From contig NZ_KE386573.1 in NCBI RefSeq assembly GCF_000427685.1, forward strand, positions 186,001 to 250,000: a DNA stretch of 64,000 nt, given 5' to 3'. The notes beneath the pieces were generated by a model. The model had not been told where the DNA came from. It did not search any database and saw nothing but the letters and a program-made list of their open reading frames with translations. Below are positions 15,982-24,185 of the stretch, piece after piece. Position 1 is the stretch's first letter, and every line of letters starts with the position of its first letter. The DNA comes from Haloplanus natans DSM 17983. Lineage in GTDB: Archaea; Halobacteriota; Halobacteria; Halobacteriales; Haloferacaceae. Made by a program: the position numbers and the translations under genes.

Positions 15982-16962
15982 ATGACACGCGGTATCGTGT
16001 TACCACGGCGCGGCGTCGACGGCGCCCGGTCCGTCGCCGTCAGGTGCGAAGACCTCGGCTACGACGCCTGCTGGATCGGCGAACTCTGGGGGCGGGACGC
16101 GTTCGTGACACTGACCGCCGTCGCGGACGCGGTTTCGCGGGTCGACCTCGGGACGGCCATCGTCAACGTCTTCTCCCGTTCGCCGGCGACGCTCGCGTCC
16201 GCGGCGGCGACGCTGACCGAAGTCGCCCCCGCGGGCGTTCGCCTCGGCATCGGCCCGAGTACGCCCAAAGCCATCGAGGACCTGCACGGACGCGCCTACG
16301 ACCGCCCGGTGCGCCGCCTCCACGAGACGGCGGAACTGATCGCCGCCTTCACCGCGGGCGAAGGGCGGGTCGAGTACGACGGCGAGACCGTCTCAGTCGC
16401 CGACTTCCCCGCCCTCGACGCCGATGTGCCCGTCTACACGGCGGCGCTCGGCCCCGCGGCGCGGCGCGCGACCGGCCGGGTCGCAGACGGGTGGCTTCCC
16501 CACAACGTCCCCTTTCCCGAACTATCGGACGCCTTCGAGACGGTGGCGCGGACGGCCCGCGAGTCCGGACGTGACCCGGATGCCATCACGGTCGCGCCGT
16601 ACGTCCCCGCGGCCGTCGCCGACGACCCCGACGAGGCACGGGCGGCGATCCGCGGGCACCTCGCCTACTACGTCGGCAGCGGCGAGGGGTATCGCCGCGC
16701 CGTCGCGACGGCGTTTCCCGACGCGGCGGAGCGGATCGCTGCGGCGTGGCAGGACGGGGAGCGGAACGCTGCCCGGGCGGCCGTCACCGAGGGGATGGTC
16801 GACGCCCTCGGGGTCGCGGGGACGCCCGAGACGGCGCGTGAACAGTTCGAGGCCGTAGCGTCACTCGACGCCGTGGATCACCCGATCGTCGTCGTGCCCG
16901 ACGGCGCGGACGCCGACCTCACCGACCGGACGATAGCGGCGTTGGCGCCGACGGAGGCGTGA
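15982..16962 (+). CDS. LLM-class (luciferase-like, probably F420-dependent) oxidoreductase
   Basis: 326 residues with a TIM-barrel luciferase-like monooxygenase pattern: strand-helix repeats, RCEDLGYDACWIGELWGRDAF, VRLGIGPSTPKAIEDLHGR, ALGPAARRATGRVADGWLPH and a C-terminal GTPETAREQFEAV. Archaeal members such as Mer use coenzyme F420, and FMN is the alternative. The start at 15982 fits the first strand (GIVLPRRGVDGARSV). Its stop TGA is the start of the 29-bp tandem repeat. The substrate is unknown. Confidence 0.85.
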   Translation: MTRGIVLPRRGVDGARSVAVRCEDLGYDACWIGELWGRDAFVTLTAVADAVSRVDLGTAIVNVFSRSPATLASAAATLTEVAPAGVRLGIGPSTPKAIEDLHGRAYDRPVRRLHETAELIAAFTAGEGRVEYDGETVSVADFPALDADVPVYTAALGPAARRATGRVADGWLPHNVPFPELSDAFETVARTARESGRDPDAITVAPYVPAAVADDPDEARAAIRGHLAYYVGSGEGYRRAVATAFPDAAERIAAAWQDGERNAARAAVTEGMVDALGVAGTPETAREQFEAVASLDAVDHPIVVVPDGADADLTDRTIAALAPTEA

Positions 16963-17036
16963 GGGCGCCGGACGGGCGAACAGTGGCGTGAGGGCGCCGG
17001 ACGGGCGAACAGTGGCGTGAGGGCGCCGGACGGGCG
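16956..17036. repeat. 29-bp tandem repeat (2.8 copies) between convergent genes
   Basis: Units start at 16956, 16985 and 17014 and are identical where complete (GGCGTGAGGGCGCC...AACAGT). The first unit contains the TGA stop of the LLM-oxidoreductase gene (16960-16962), so copying regenerated GTGAGG motifs downstream. The last, partial unit runs into the terminator-like hairpin at 17015-17044. This is too few copies, and no spacers, for a CRISPR array. Confidence 0.85.
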
Positions 17037-17044
17037 CCTCACGC
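17015..17044. terminator. Bidirectional terminator-like hairpin between LLM oxidoreductase and nob1
   Basis: GCGTGAGG pairs with CCTCACGC, extended by CGCC/GGCG around a GGAC-containing loop, with a one-base bulge. The right arm contains the nob1 stop codon (TCA at 17039-17041 on the plus strand). Because the genes converge here, the stem lies at the 3' end of both transcripts. No U-rich tail follows, so a termination role is inferred from position only. Confidence 0.45.
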
Positions 17045-17497
17045 GGGATTCTTCCGCGAGAGGTCACTCCCACAGATGGGACAACGGTCGCGGTGCTCGT
17101 CGAACTCGCGGCCACAGCCCTGACACTGGAAGCGCCAGTCGCGCTGTTCGGTGATGCCGTCGCGGGCGATGGCCTCGACGACGACGCCCAGGTGTTCCGC
17201 GACGTTTTGCATCGCGTAGTCGTCGGTGACGAGCGTGCCGTCGAGTTCGAACGCGGCGGCGATCAGGCGCACGTCGGTGTCGGAGAGTTCCTCGCCGTCG
17301 CCGGTCTCGACAGCCGCACGCTCGATCGTCTCGACCGTGTTGGCGGCGGGGATGTGAATATGCATTCCGGCCCCTTCCATCGCGTCGAAGCGGTAGGCGC
17401 TCTCGTCTTCGAGTTCCTCCTCGACCGCCGGCACGGAGGCCATCTCCTCGGAGGTGTGGTACTCGTGGATGAACGCAGAAGCGTCGAGAACGTGCAT
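17039..17497 (-). CDS. nob1: Ribosome biogenesis endoribonuclease Nob1 (PIN + zinc ribbon)
   Basis: 152 residues. The N-terminal PIN domain begins MHVLDASAFI, with acidic catalytic Asp5. Further conserved acids are in LSDTDVRLIAAA and LVTDDYAMQNVA. The C-terminal zinc ribbon has CQGC and CPIC. This domain order and length are those of archaeal Nob1, which cleaves the 3' end of pre-16S rRNA (site D). It starts one base upstream of the PRC-barrel gene's stop, so the two minus-strand genes are directly adjacent and probably co-transcribed. Confidence 0.93.
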   Translation of the reverse strand: MHVLDASAFIHEYHTSEEMASVPAVEEELEDESAYRFDAMEGAGMHIHIPAANTVETIERAAVETGDGEELSDTDVRLIAAAFELDGTLVTDDYAMQNVAEHLGVVVEAIARDGITEQRDWRFQCQGCGREFDEHRDRCPICGSDLSRKNPA

Positions 17498-17743
17498 CTA
17501 CCGATCGATAACGATGTAATCTTTCACGGCCTGCACGTGGGAGACGGGGACGTGGAGGCGGCCCTGATCGTCCTGTTCGAACCTGGAGTCGCCCGCCGGG
17601 AACTCCTCGTTCGGGGAGACGAGGAGGTCGTTCAGCGCCCCCGTCTTCAGGTTCATCGTGATGTTGTACAGCATACCGAGTTCCGTCCCGTCAGAGCCCA
17701 TGACGGACTTTCCGGAGAGGTTCTCGGCGAGCACGTCGGTCAT
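17498..17743 (-). CDS. PRC-barrel domain protein
   Basis: 81 residues: MTDVLAENLSGKSVMGSDG, ELGMLYNITMNLKTGALNDL and a C-terminal VPVSHVQAVKDYIVID. This is the compact PRC-barrel beta fold, related to RimM/photosynthetic reaction-centre H subunit. Archaeal small PRC proteins are often next to RNA-processing genes, and here nob1 follows with no gap, so a ribosome-assembly link is plausible but unproven. The start at 17743 leaves a 127-nt bidirectional promoter region to infB. Longer upstream frames would overlap infB and are rejected. Confidence 0.85.
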   Translation of the reverse strand: MTDVLAENLSGKSVMGSDGTELGMLYNITMNLKTGALNDLLVSPNEEFPAGDSRFEQDDQGRLHVPVSHVQAVKDYIVIDR

Positions 17744-17870
17744 GCGAGTCACATTCGCGGGGACGACCTTAAACGCCACGGGGTCGCTCGCGTTCGGTCG
17801 CCGCATGTTGAAAGACTTAACTTCGGTCCACGGCTCTCTGTCCACACGAAAGCTTCTACCGGGGGACCCT

Positions 17871-19673
17871 ATGTCAGATTCGGACACACGCGACCGACCG
17901 GATACGCTTCGCACCCCCATCGTCGCCGTGCTCGGGCACGTCGACCACGGGAAGACCAGCTTGCTCGATAAGATTCGCGGCTCGGCGGTCAGCGAGGGCG
18001 AGGCCGGCGCCATCACCCAGCACATCGGGGCCACCGCGGTTCCCCTCGACACCATCTCGGGTATCGCGGGCAGCCTCGTCGATCCCGACGACTTCGACCT
18101 GCCCGGTCTCCTCTTCATCGATACGCCCGGCCACCACTCCTTCTCCACCCTCCGCTCCCGCGGCGGCGCCCTCGCCGATATCGCCGTCCTCGTCGTCGAC
18201 GTCAACGACGGCTTCCAGCCCCAGACCGAGGAGGCCATCGACATCCTCAAACGCACCGGAACGCCGTTCATCGTCGCCGCCAACAAGATCGACACGACGC
18301 CCGGCTGGAACCCCCAGGAAGGCGAACCGATCCAGGTCACCTACGACGCCCAGAGCGACCGTGCCCGATCCCGACTCGACGAGAACCTCTACGAGATCAT
18401 CGGCCAACTCTCCGACTCCGGCTTCTCAGCCGATCTCTACTGGCGCGTACAGGACTTTCAGGCCAACGTCGGCGTCGTCCCCGTCTCCGCGGTCACCGGC
18501 GAGGGCGTCCCCGACCTTCTGACCGTCCTGATGGGGCTCTCCCAGCGGTATATGAAAGATCGGATGGCCATCGACGTGGAAGGGCCGGGCGCCGGAACCG
18601 TACTGGAGGTAAAAGAGGAGAAGGGCTTCGGCACCACCCTCGACGTGGTGGTGTACGACGGCACGATCCGCGAGGGCGACGAAATCGTCGTCGGCGGGAT
18701 GCACGAACCCATCGTGACGGAGGTGCGGGCGCTCCTCCAGCCGAAGCCGCTCGCCGAGATCAGAACGGAAAAGCGGTTCGACCGCGTGGACGCCGTCGCC
18801 GCCGCGGCCGGGGTGAAGATCGCGGCACCCGACCTGGAGGACGCGATGGCCGGCGCGCCCGTCCGGGTCGTCCGCGGCCGCGAGCGCGAGGCCGTCGTCG
18901 CCGACGTGGAGTCCGAACTCGCCGAAATCGAGGTCGAAACCGAGGAGGAAGGCGTCGTCGTCAAGGCCGACACTCTCGGGAGCCTGGAGGCGATGGCCAA
19001 CGCACTGGTCGAGGCCGAGGTGCCAATCCTCCGTGCCGAAGTCGGCGACGTGGCTCCCCGGGACGTGGCCGTCGCCAGCACCGCCGCCGAAGCCGAACAC
19101 AAAGTCATCCTCGGGTTCAACGTCGACGTGCTCACAAACGCCCGGCGAGAGCTGGAGGAAACCGACGTGCGCCTGTTCGACGACGACGTGATCTACCAGC
19201 TCGTCGAGGATTACGAGGCGTTCGTCGCGGAGCGACAGCGCGCCCAGCAGGAGACGGTCCTCGACAAGATCGTCCGCCCGGCCCGCTTCCGGATCCTCCC
19301 CGATCACGTCTTCCGCCAGAACAACCCCGCCGTCGTCGGCGTCGAGGTACTGTCGGGCACGCTGAAGAACAACACCTACGTCGGCCGGTTCGACGGCAAC
19401 GAGTTCGAACGCGTCGGCCAACTCAGCGGCATCCAGAAACAGGGTGACGACGTCTCCGAGGCCCGCGCGGGCGAACGCGTCAGCGTCGCCATCGACGGCC
19501 CCACCGTCGGCCGTCAGATCGACGAAGGTGGCGAACTCTGGGTCGACCTCCCCGAGAAACACGCCAAGATCCTGGAACAGGAACTCACCGACGAGATTCC
19601 CGCCGACGAACTGGAGGCGCTACAGGGATTTCTCGACAACCACCGGCGGCGGGACCCGTTCTGGGGGAAGTGA
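17871..19673 (+). CDS. infB: Translation initiation factor aIF5B (archaeal IF-2)
   Basis: 600 residues. It is a translational GTPase with G1 GHVDHGKT at 22-29, G3 DTPGHHSF and G4 NKID. Switch/insert features include GAITQHIGATAVP. Domain II, domain III and the C-terminal IF-2-like region follow (EKGFGTTLDVVVYDGTIREG; KVILGFNVDVLTNARREL; the final LQGFLDNHRRRDPFWGK). The length matches archaeal aIF5B, without the long bacterial N-terminus. It promotes subunit joining and Met-tRNAi positioning. The ATG 17871 start gives the canonical short lead before G1. A hairpin overlaps its stop codon. Confidence 0.96.
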   Translation: MSDSDTRDRPDTLRTPIVAVLGHVDHGKTSLLDKIRGSAVSEGEAGAITQHIGATAVPLDTISGIAGSLVDPDDFDLPGLLFIDTPGHHSFSTLRSRGGALADIAVLVVDVNDGFQPQTEEAIDILKRTGTPFIVAANKIDTTPGWNPQEGEPIQVTYDAQSDRARSRLDENLYEIIGQLSDSGFSADLYWRVQDFQANVGVVPVSAVTGEGVPDLLTVLMGLSQRYMKDRMAIDVEGPGAGTVLEVKEEKGFGTTLDVVVYDGTIREGDEIVVGGMHEPIVTEVRALLQPKPLAEIRTEKRFDRVDAVAAAAGVKIAAPDLEDAMAGAPVRVVRGREREAVVADVESELAEIEVETEEEGVVVKADTLGSLEAMANALVEAEVPILRAEVGDVAPRDVAVASTAAEAEHKVILGFNVDVLTNARRELEETDVRLFDDDVIYQLVEDYEAFVAERQRAQQETVLDKIVRPARFRILPDHVFRQNNPAVVGVEVLSGTLKNNTYVGRFDGNEFERVGQLSGIQKQGDDVSEARAGERVSVAIDGPTVGRQIDEGGELWVDLPEKHAKILEQELTDEIPADELEALQGFLDNHRRRDPFWGK

Positions 19674-19690
19674 CCCCGCGGCCGGGGTCA
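19671..19690 (+). terminator. Hairpin overlapping the infB stop codon
   Basis: TGACCCC and GGGGTCA are perfect 7-bp arms around GCGGCC. The first three bases are the infB stop codon. The next ~120 nt contain no gene before the small membrane protein gene. Terminator function is inferred from position. Confidence 0.45.
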
Positions 19691-19813
19691 CGCGCTCGTA
19701 ACCGGTTCATATTATTCACGCCGCCCGTGTCGACGTTCCAACGAGGTGTGTCGTACACCTGAAGAAACTTTTTAGTCCGAAGATTCCACAAGTATCAAAC
19801 GAGGTGTGTGCCG

Positions 19814-20041
19814 ATGAGCGTTCGAACGACCCGTAGCGACGGTATCGGTCTGCCGACGATGTCCCGTTACGATCTGCTGTTGATACTCTTGCCCCTTCCC
19901 TTGCTCCTCGGCGCATGCGCGTCGCTGGTTACGTCGCTTCCGGAGCCGGTCGGTATCGGCGTCGGCAGTCTCCCTTCCGCGCTGTTGTTCGTCTACGCGA
20001 TAACGGCCGCGGCGCCGACGACTATCGAGCGGTCGGCTTGA
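19814..20041 (+). CDS. Small two-helix membrane protein, unknown function
   Basis: 75 residues from ATG 19814; an ATG two codons upstream (19808) is also possible. A short polar N-terminus precedes two hydrophobic segments (YDLLLILLPLPLLLGACASL and GVGSLPSALLFVYAITAAAP). There are no motifs. An AT-rich element (AACTTTTTAGTCC, about 19765-19777) and repeated AACGAGGTGTGT motifs (19740 and 19799) lie upstream. Its last 20 nt overlap the end of the convergent DUF5811-like gene. This is a conserved haloarchaeal type of protein, with no known role. Confidence 0.65.
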   Translation: MSVRTTRSDGIGLPTMSRYDLLLILLPLPLLLGACASLVTSLPEPVGIGVGSLPSALLFVYAITAAAPTTIERSA

Positions 20042-20405
20042 CGCCGTCGCCGACGGCGTCCATCACCTGTAACGCGGCGCTGGCGGCGAGTCCACGCGCC
20101 ACCTCGTCGCGCTCGGCGTCTGCCAAGCCGGTTTCGAGGTCGTCGAGGTCGGGGGTGAACCCCGCGCTGACCGGGTGGCCGGCGGGCGGACGGACCGCGA
20201 CGGTCGCCGTCGGCCCGTTCGATCCGTAGGACAGCTCCGAGCCGACGGTGTAGCTGTCGGGCAGGTAGGACCGGGTCTGCGAGACGATTCCCGCCACGGC
20301 CCGCTGAAGGGACTGTCGCTGGTCCCGCGTGAGTTCGATATCCGTCGATGGCTGTCCGGCTTCGGCTACTCCGGGTGCGCCTCCGTACGGCGTGTTTCCA
20401 TTCAT
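20022..20405 (-). CDS. DUF5811-like haloarchaeal protein
   Basis: 127 residues, cytosolic, with no signal peptide: LTRDQRQSLQRAVAGIVSQT, SYLPDSYTVGSELSYG, TATVAVRPPAGHPVSAGF and a helical tail EVARGLAASAALQVMDAVGD. I recognise this pattern as the haloarchaea-restricted DUF5811 family of unknown function. It is next to the PAN gene on the same strand, with a 49-nt gap. The 3' end overlaps the opposite small membrane-protein gene by 20 nt. Confidence 0.72.
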   Translation of the reverse strand: MNGNTPYGGAPGVAEAGQPSTDIELTRDQRQSLQRAVAGIVSQTRSYLPDSYTVGSELSYGSNGPTATVAVRPPAGHPVSAGFTPDLDDLETGLADAERDEVARGLAASAALQVMDAVGDGVKPTAR

Positions 20406-20454
20406 CCGAGTCGCTACCGATAGGCAGAGCGCGGATAAAAAGCCGTCGGAGGCC

Positions 20455-21684
20455 CTAATATTGGTAGTCGGTAAAAGCCATCACCGGGCCGCCGTCCTCG
20501 GCGTCCTCGATTTTGGCCTTGGCGTCCTCGAAGTCCCGCATCCGCACTTCGGTGCGGTCGTCGCGGATGGCGAACATCCCCGCTTCCGTCGCCAGCGAGG
20601 CGAGGTCGGCGCCGCTGTAACCGTCGAGGTCGTCGGCCAGTTCGGCGTAGTCCACATCGTCGGCGACGTTCATGTCGCGGGTGTGGATTTCGAGGATGCG
20701 GGCCCGTCCCTCTCCGTCCGGCTTGGGCACCTCGATGAGGCGGTCGAACCGGCCGGGCCGCAGGATCGCCTCGTCGAGCATATCGAAGCGGTTGGTCGCG
20801 GCCATGATGCGGATATCGCCCCGGTCGTCGAAGCCATCCATCTCCGAGAGTAGCTGCATCATCGTCCGCTGGACCTCGGCGTCGCCGGAGGTCTTCGAAT
20901 CCGTCCGCTTGGCGGCGACGGCATCGATTTCGTCGATGAAGATGACCGCCGGCTGGCGCTCGGCGGCGAGTTCGAACAGGTCGCGTACGAGCCGCGAGCC
21001 TTCGCCGATGAACTTCCGAACCAGCTCCGAGCCGGCCATCTTGATGAAGGTGGCGTCGGTTTCGTTGGCGACTGCTTTGGCGAGCATCGTCTTCCCCGTC
21101 CCCGGCGGGCCGTGGAGGAGGACGCCAGCCGGCGGGTCGACGCCAACTTCCTCGAACAGCTCCGGTGTCAGAAGCGGGTCCTCGACGGCCTCACGCACCT
21201 CACGCACCTGGTCGTCGATGCCGCCGATGTCGTCGTAGGTGACCGACGGCGACTCCTCGACTTCCATCGCCTGCGCCCGGGAGTCGGTCTCGTCGTCGAG
21301 CACCGTCTGGACGCCGAAGGAGTCGTTGACTGCGACGCGGTCGCCCGCCGCGAGTTCCTTGCGGATCCGCGGCGAAGGCTCGGTCAACACTTCCTGGTTG
21401 TTGCCGTGCTGTTTGATGATCGTGCCCTCGTCGGCGACTTCCTCGACGGTGGCGACGTAGAGCGACGAGGTCTTCAGCACCTCGTTGCGACGCTTGAGGT
21501 GGTCGACCTCCTCCATGAGCTCTTCCCGCCGGTCGTCGGTCTCGTCGAGTCGTTCCGCGAGTTCTTCGTTGACGCGGACCATGCGCTCGTAATGCTGGCG
21601 GATGGCGTCGAGACGCTCCGCCTCCGACATCTCGGGATCGAGATCGAGGCGCGGACGGTCCGGTAGCGACGGACTCCGTGACAT
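20455..21684 (-). CDS. pan: Proteasome-activating nucleotidase (PAN)
   Basis: 409 residues. An N-terminal coiled coil (about 18-75: ERMVRVNEELAERLDETDDR) is followed by an OB domain and an AAA+ ATPase. Walker A is GPPGTGKT at 192-199 and Walker B is IFIDEID. Sensor and Arg-finger segments include MAATNRFDMLDEAILRPGRF. The C-terminal DYQY fits the HbYX-type tail that opens the 20S gate. PAN unfolds substrates for the archaeal proteasome. Haloarchaea usually have two paralogues (PAN1 and PAN2), and which one this is cannot be decided here. Confidence 0.95.
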   Translation of the reverse strand: MSRSPSLPDRPRLDLDPEMSEAERLDAIRQHYERMVRVNEELAERLDETDDRREELMEEVDHLKRRNEVLKTSSLYVATVEEVADEGTIIKQHGNNQEVLTEPSPRIRKELAAGDRVAVNDSFGVQTVLDDETDSRAQAMEVEESPSVTYDDIGGIDDQVREVREAVEDPLLTPELFEEVGVDPPAGVLLHGPPGTGKTMLAKAVANETDATFIKMAGSELVRKFIGEGSRLVRDLFELAAERQPAVIFIDEIDAVAAKRTDSKTSGDAEVQRTMMQLLSEMDGFDDRGDIRIMAATNRFDMLDEAILRPGRFDRLIEVPKPDGEGRARILEIHTRDMNVADDVDYAELADDLDGYSGADLASLATEAGMFAIRDDRTEVRMRDFEDAKAKIEDAEDGGPVMAFTDYQY

Positions 21685-21757
21685 TCTGTCCGTGCTAAGA
21701 TGCGGGCGTAAATGTGCCTTTGGGTCGCGGCTCTACTGCCGCCGGCGGTTCGCTCCG

Positions 21758-23551
21758 CTACCCAACCAGCGTGTCCATCTCGTCCAGATACGTTCCGTAC
21801 ACGTCGAGGGCGTCCTCGATGGGCGCGGCCGTCGTCATGTCGACGCCCGCCGTCTCCAGTACGTCGATGGGGTACTCGCTCCCGCCGAGTCGGAGCGCCT
21901 CGCGGTAGTCCGCTGCCGCCGTCTCCCCTTCCTCGCGGATGCGCTCGACGATGGCCGTCGCCGCGCTGATCCCCGTGCTGTACTGGTAGACGTAGTAGCC
22001 GTAGTAGAAGTGAGGGATGCGCATCCACTCGCGGGCGATGCGGTCGTCGACGGCCGCGGGCCGGTAATACCGCCGTTTGAGGTCACCGTACAGTTCGTCG
22101 AAGCGGTCGGGGGTGAGCGCGCCGCCGTCCTCGACCACTTCGTGAATCCGCTGCTCGAAGTCCGCGAACATCGTCTGCCGGAACAGCGTCGACCGAAAGC
22201 GTTCCAGATACTCGTCGAGGACGTGCCGGCGGACCGCCTCGTCCTCGACCGTCTCCAGCAGGTGGTGAGTCAGCAGCGTCTCGTTGACCGTGCTCGCCAC
22301 CTCCGCGACGAAGATGTCGTAGCTGCTGTACTGCCACGGCTGGGTGTCGTTGGTCAACTCCGAATGCATCGAGTGGCCGAGTTCGTGGGCCAGCGTGAAC
22401 ATCGACGCCACGTCGTCCTGGTAGTTCATCAGGATGAACGGCTGGGTGTCGTAGGTGCCCGCCGAGAACGCACCCGACCGCTTGCCCCGGTTCTCGTAGA
22501 CGTCGACCCACCGCGAATCCAGTCCCTCGGCCATCCGTTCCTGGTACGCCTCGCCGAGGGGGGCAACCGCCTCGACGACGTGCTCGACCGCCTGCTCGTA
22601 GGTGATCTCGGGTGGCTCCCCCCCGGCCATCGAGGCGTAGAGATCCCACATCTGCAGGTCGTCGACGCCAAGCGCCGTCGCTTTCAACTCGGCGTGGCGA
22701 TGGAGGTAGTCGAGGTTGTCTCCGACCGTCTCAAGCAGGGTGTCGTACACCTCGACGGGGACGTTCGGGCCGTCCAGCGCCGCCTCGCGGGCCGTCTCGT
22801 AGTTGCGGGCGCGGGCGAGTTTCACGTCCGCCGTCACGCTCTTTTTCAGCGACGTGCCCACGCTGTTTCGCACGTCCGCCCAGCGGTCGTAGAAGGCCTC
22901 GTGGACCGACTGCCGGAACTCGCGGTTCGGCCGCTTCTGGAGTTTGGTGAAGTTGCCGAGCGAGATTTCGACCGGTTCGCCCGCCGGATCGTCGACCGTC
23001 GGAAACTCCATGTCCGCGTTCGAGAGCATGCTGTACACCTCGCTCGCGGCGTCGGTCACGTCCGAGAGGTCCGCCAGCAGCTCCTCCACTTCCTTCGAGC
23101 GGGTGTGGGGCTTCCCCCTGAGCACGTCGTCGAAGTAATGCTCGTACTCGGCGAGGGCGGGTTCCTCGTCGACGAAGGCGTCGAGGTCCGCCTCGTCGAG
23201 CTCCTGCAGTTCGGGCTCGACGTAGCTCGCGGCGCTCCGGGCGTCGGCGGACAGCGACTCCGCCCGCGCCGACATGGCCTGATACTCCTGATTACGCGTG
23301 TCCTCGCTGCTCCGCAGGTTGGCGTACGTCGAGACGACTGCCACGTCGCGCAGGAGGTCCTCGCGCAGTTCGAGGAGTTCGAGCAGGGTCGACGGGCTCT
23401 CGGTCACCCGGCCCTCGTAGGCCTCGAGCTCCGAGATCCGGTCGCGAACGTCCTCGAAGGCTGCCTCCCAGTCCTCGTCGTTCGCGAAGATGCTCTCCAG
23501 AGCCCACTTGTCCTCGGCGTCGATGTCGTTCCGTTCGGGAACCGAACTCAT
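21758..23551 (-). CDS. pepF: Oligoendopeptidase F (M3 family metallopeptidase)
   Basis: 597 residues. The zinc-binding HELGH motif is at 389-393 (TLAHELGHSMHSE), with the third-ligand region EVASTVNETLL downstream. The PepF N-terminal helical domain and the C-terminal HFYYGYYVYQYSTGISAA segment are characteristic. PepF hydrolyses peptides of roughly 7-17 residues in the cytosol. The start at 23551 gives MSSVPERNDIDAEDKWALES, the usual N-terminus; longer frames add Arg-rich shadow sequence. A role in degrading proteasome products fits its position beside PAN, but that is inference. Confidence 0.95.
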   Translation of the reverse strand: MSSVPERNDIDAEDKWALESIFANDEDWEAAFEDVRDRISELEAYEGRVTESPSTLLELLELREDLLRDVAVVSTYANLRSSEDTRNQEYQAMSARAESLSADARSAASYVEPELQELDEADLDAFVDEEPALAEYEHYFDDVLRGKPHTRSKEVEELLADLSDVTDAASEVYSMLSNADMEFPTVDDPAGEPVEISLGNFTKLQKRPNREFRQSVHEAFYDRWADVRNSVGTSLKKSVTADVKLARARNYETAREAALDGPNVPVEVYDTLLETVGDNLDYLHRHAELKATALGVDDLQMWDLYASMAGGEPPEITYEQAVEHVVEAVAPLGEAYQERMAEGLDSRWVDVYENRGKRSGAFSAGTYDTQPFILMNYQDDVASMFTLAHELGHSMHSELTNDTQPWQYSSYDIFVAEVASTVNETLLTHHLLETVEDEAVRRHVLDEYLERFRSTLFRQTMFADFEQRIHEVVEDGGALTPDRFDELYGDLKRRYYRPAAVDDRIAREWMRIPHFYYGYYVYQYSTGISAATAIVERIREEGETAAADYREALRLGGSEYPIDVLETAGVDMTTAAPIEDALDVYGTYLDEMDTLVG

Positions 23552-23652
23552 CGGCGGTCGTTGGAAGGGCGTGGCCGTAAGGGTTCGTACTCGATTCCCG
23601 TCCCCGGAGGACAAAGCTACGTACTTGCTCTCCGGGAGGCCGTACGTCGTGG

Positions 23653-24142
23653 ATGGCCGGCCAGAACTCCGATTCCACGCCCCCCGAGTCCGCCGCCGAC
23701 GAGGGACACGACGACGTGCTCGCCGATCAGTTCTCCACCGACGAGGTGAACCAGCGAGTCGTCGCCGAGGCATCCGACGAACACGCCGGCGAGGCGTTCC
23801 TCCGGGACTGGGCCGACACGCACGGGCTGGACGACGTGGCGATCACCGTCGACCCCGGCGCCGTCGAACCGGCCATCGACAGGGCGGTGACCGACGGCAC
23901 GATGCTCATGATGGGTGCCACCGAAGGGGGGTCTGCTCTCCCGTCTGGTTCGGAACTCGTTGCATCTGGACGTGATCCACGACGTGGACTGCTCGGTGCT
24001 TTTGGCCGAACGTCCCTCGGAGCGGTCGATCCGCGACCGACTGTTCGGCGCTCCGTCCCGTGATCGCCACCCGGCACGGGCGTTCCGGGACCGCGCCGAA
24101 GCGACCGTCGGCGCCGAACCGGCCGGGACTGCCGACGAGTGA
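23653..24142 (+). pseudogene. UspA-domain protein with a +1 frameshift in a G6 run
   Basis: The frame from ATG 23653 reads an acidic USP-like protein up to TDGTMLMMGATEGG. There a run of six G (23925-23931 region) shifts the frame. With one G removed the protein continues GLLSRLVRNSLHLDVIHDVD, CSVLLAERPSERSIRDRLFG and ends at TGA 24142, giving about 163 residues. The restored piece has the typical UspA end (GATERGLLSRLVRG...CSVLLAERP). It resembles the UspA tail of haloarchaeal amino-acid permeases, but no permease precedes it. It may be a true mutation or a homopolymer sequencing error. Confidence 0.7.
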
Positions 24143-24185
24143 TCGCCGGAGGGAAGCTTTTCACCGTCCCGTCCAACGGCTGTGT

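Noticed and set aside
16956-17036. Possible CRISPR array
   Set aside because: Units are directly adjacent without spacers and number under three.
17658-17870. N-terminal extension of aIF5B
   Set aside because: It overlaps the PRC-barrel gene antisense and adds no recognised domain; the family starts near MSDSDTRDRPD.
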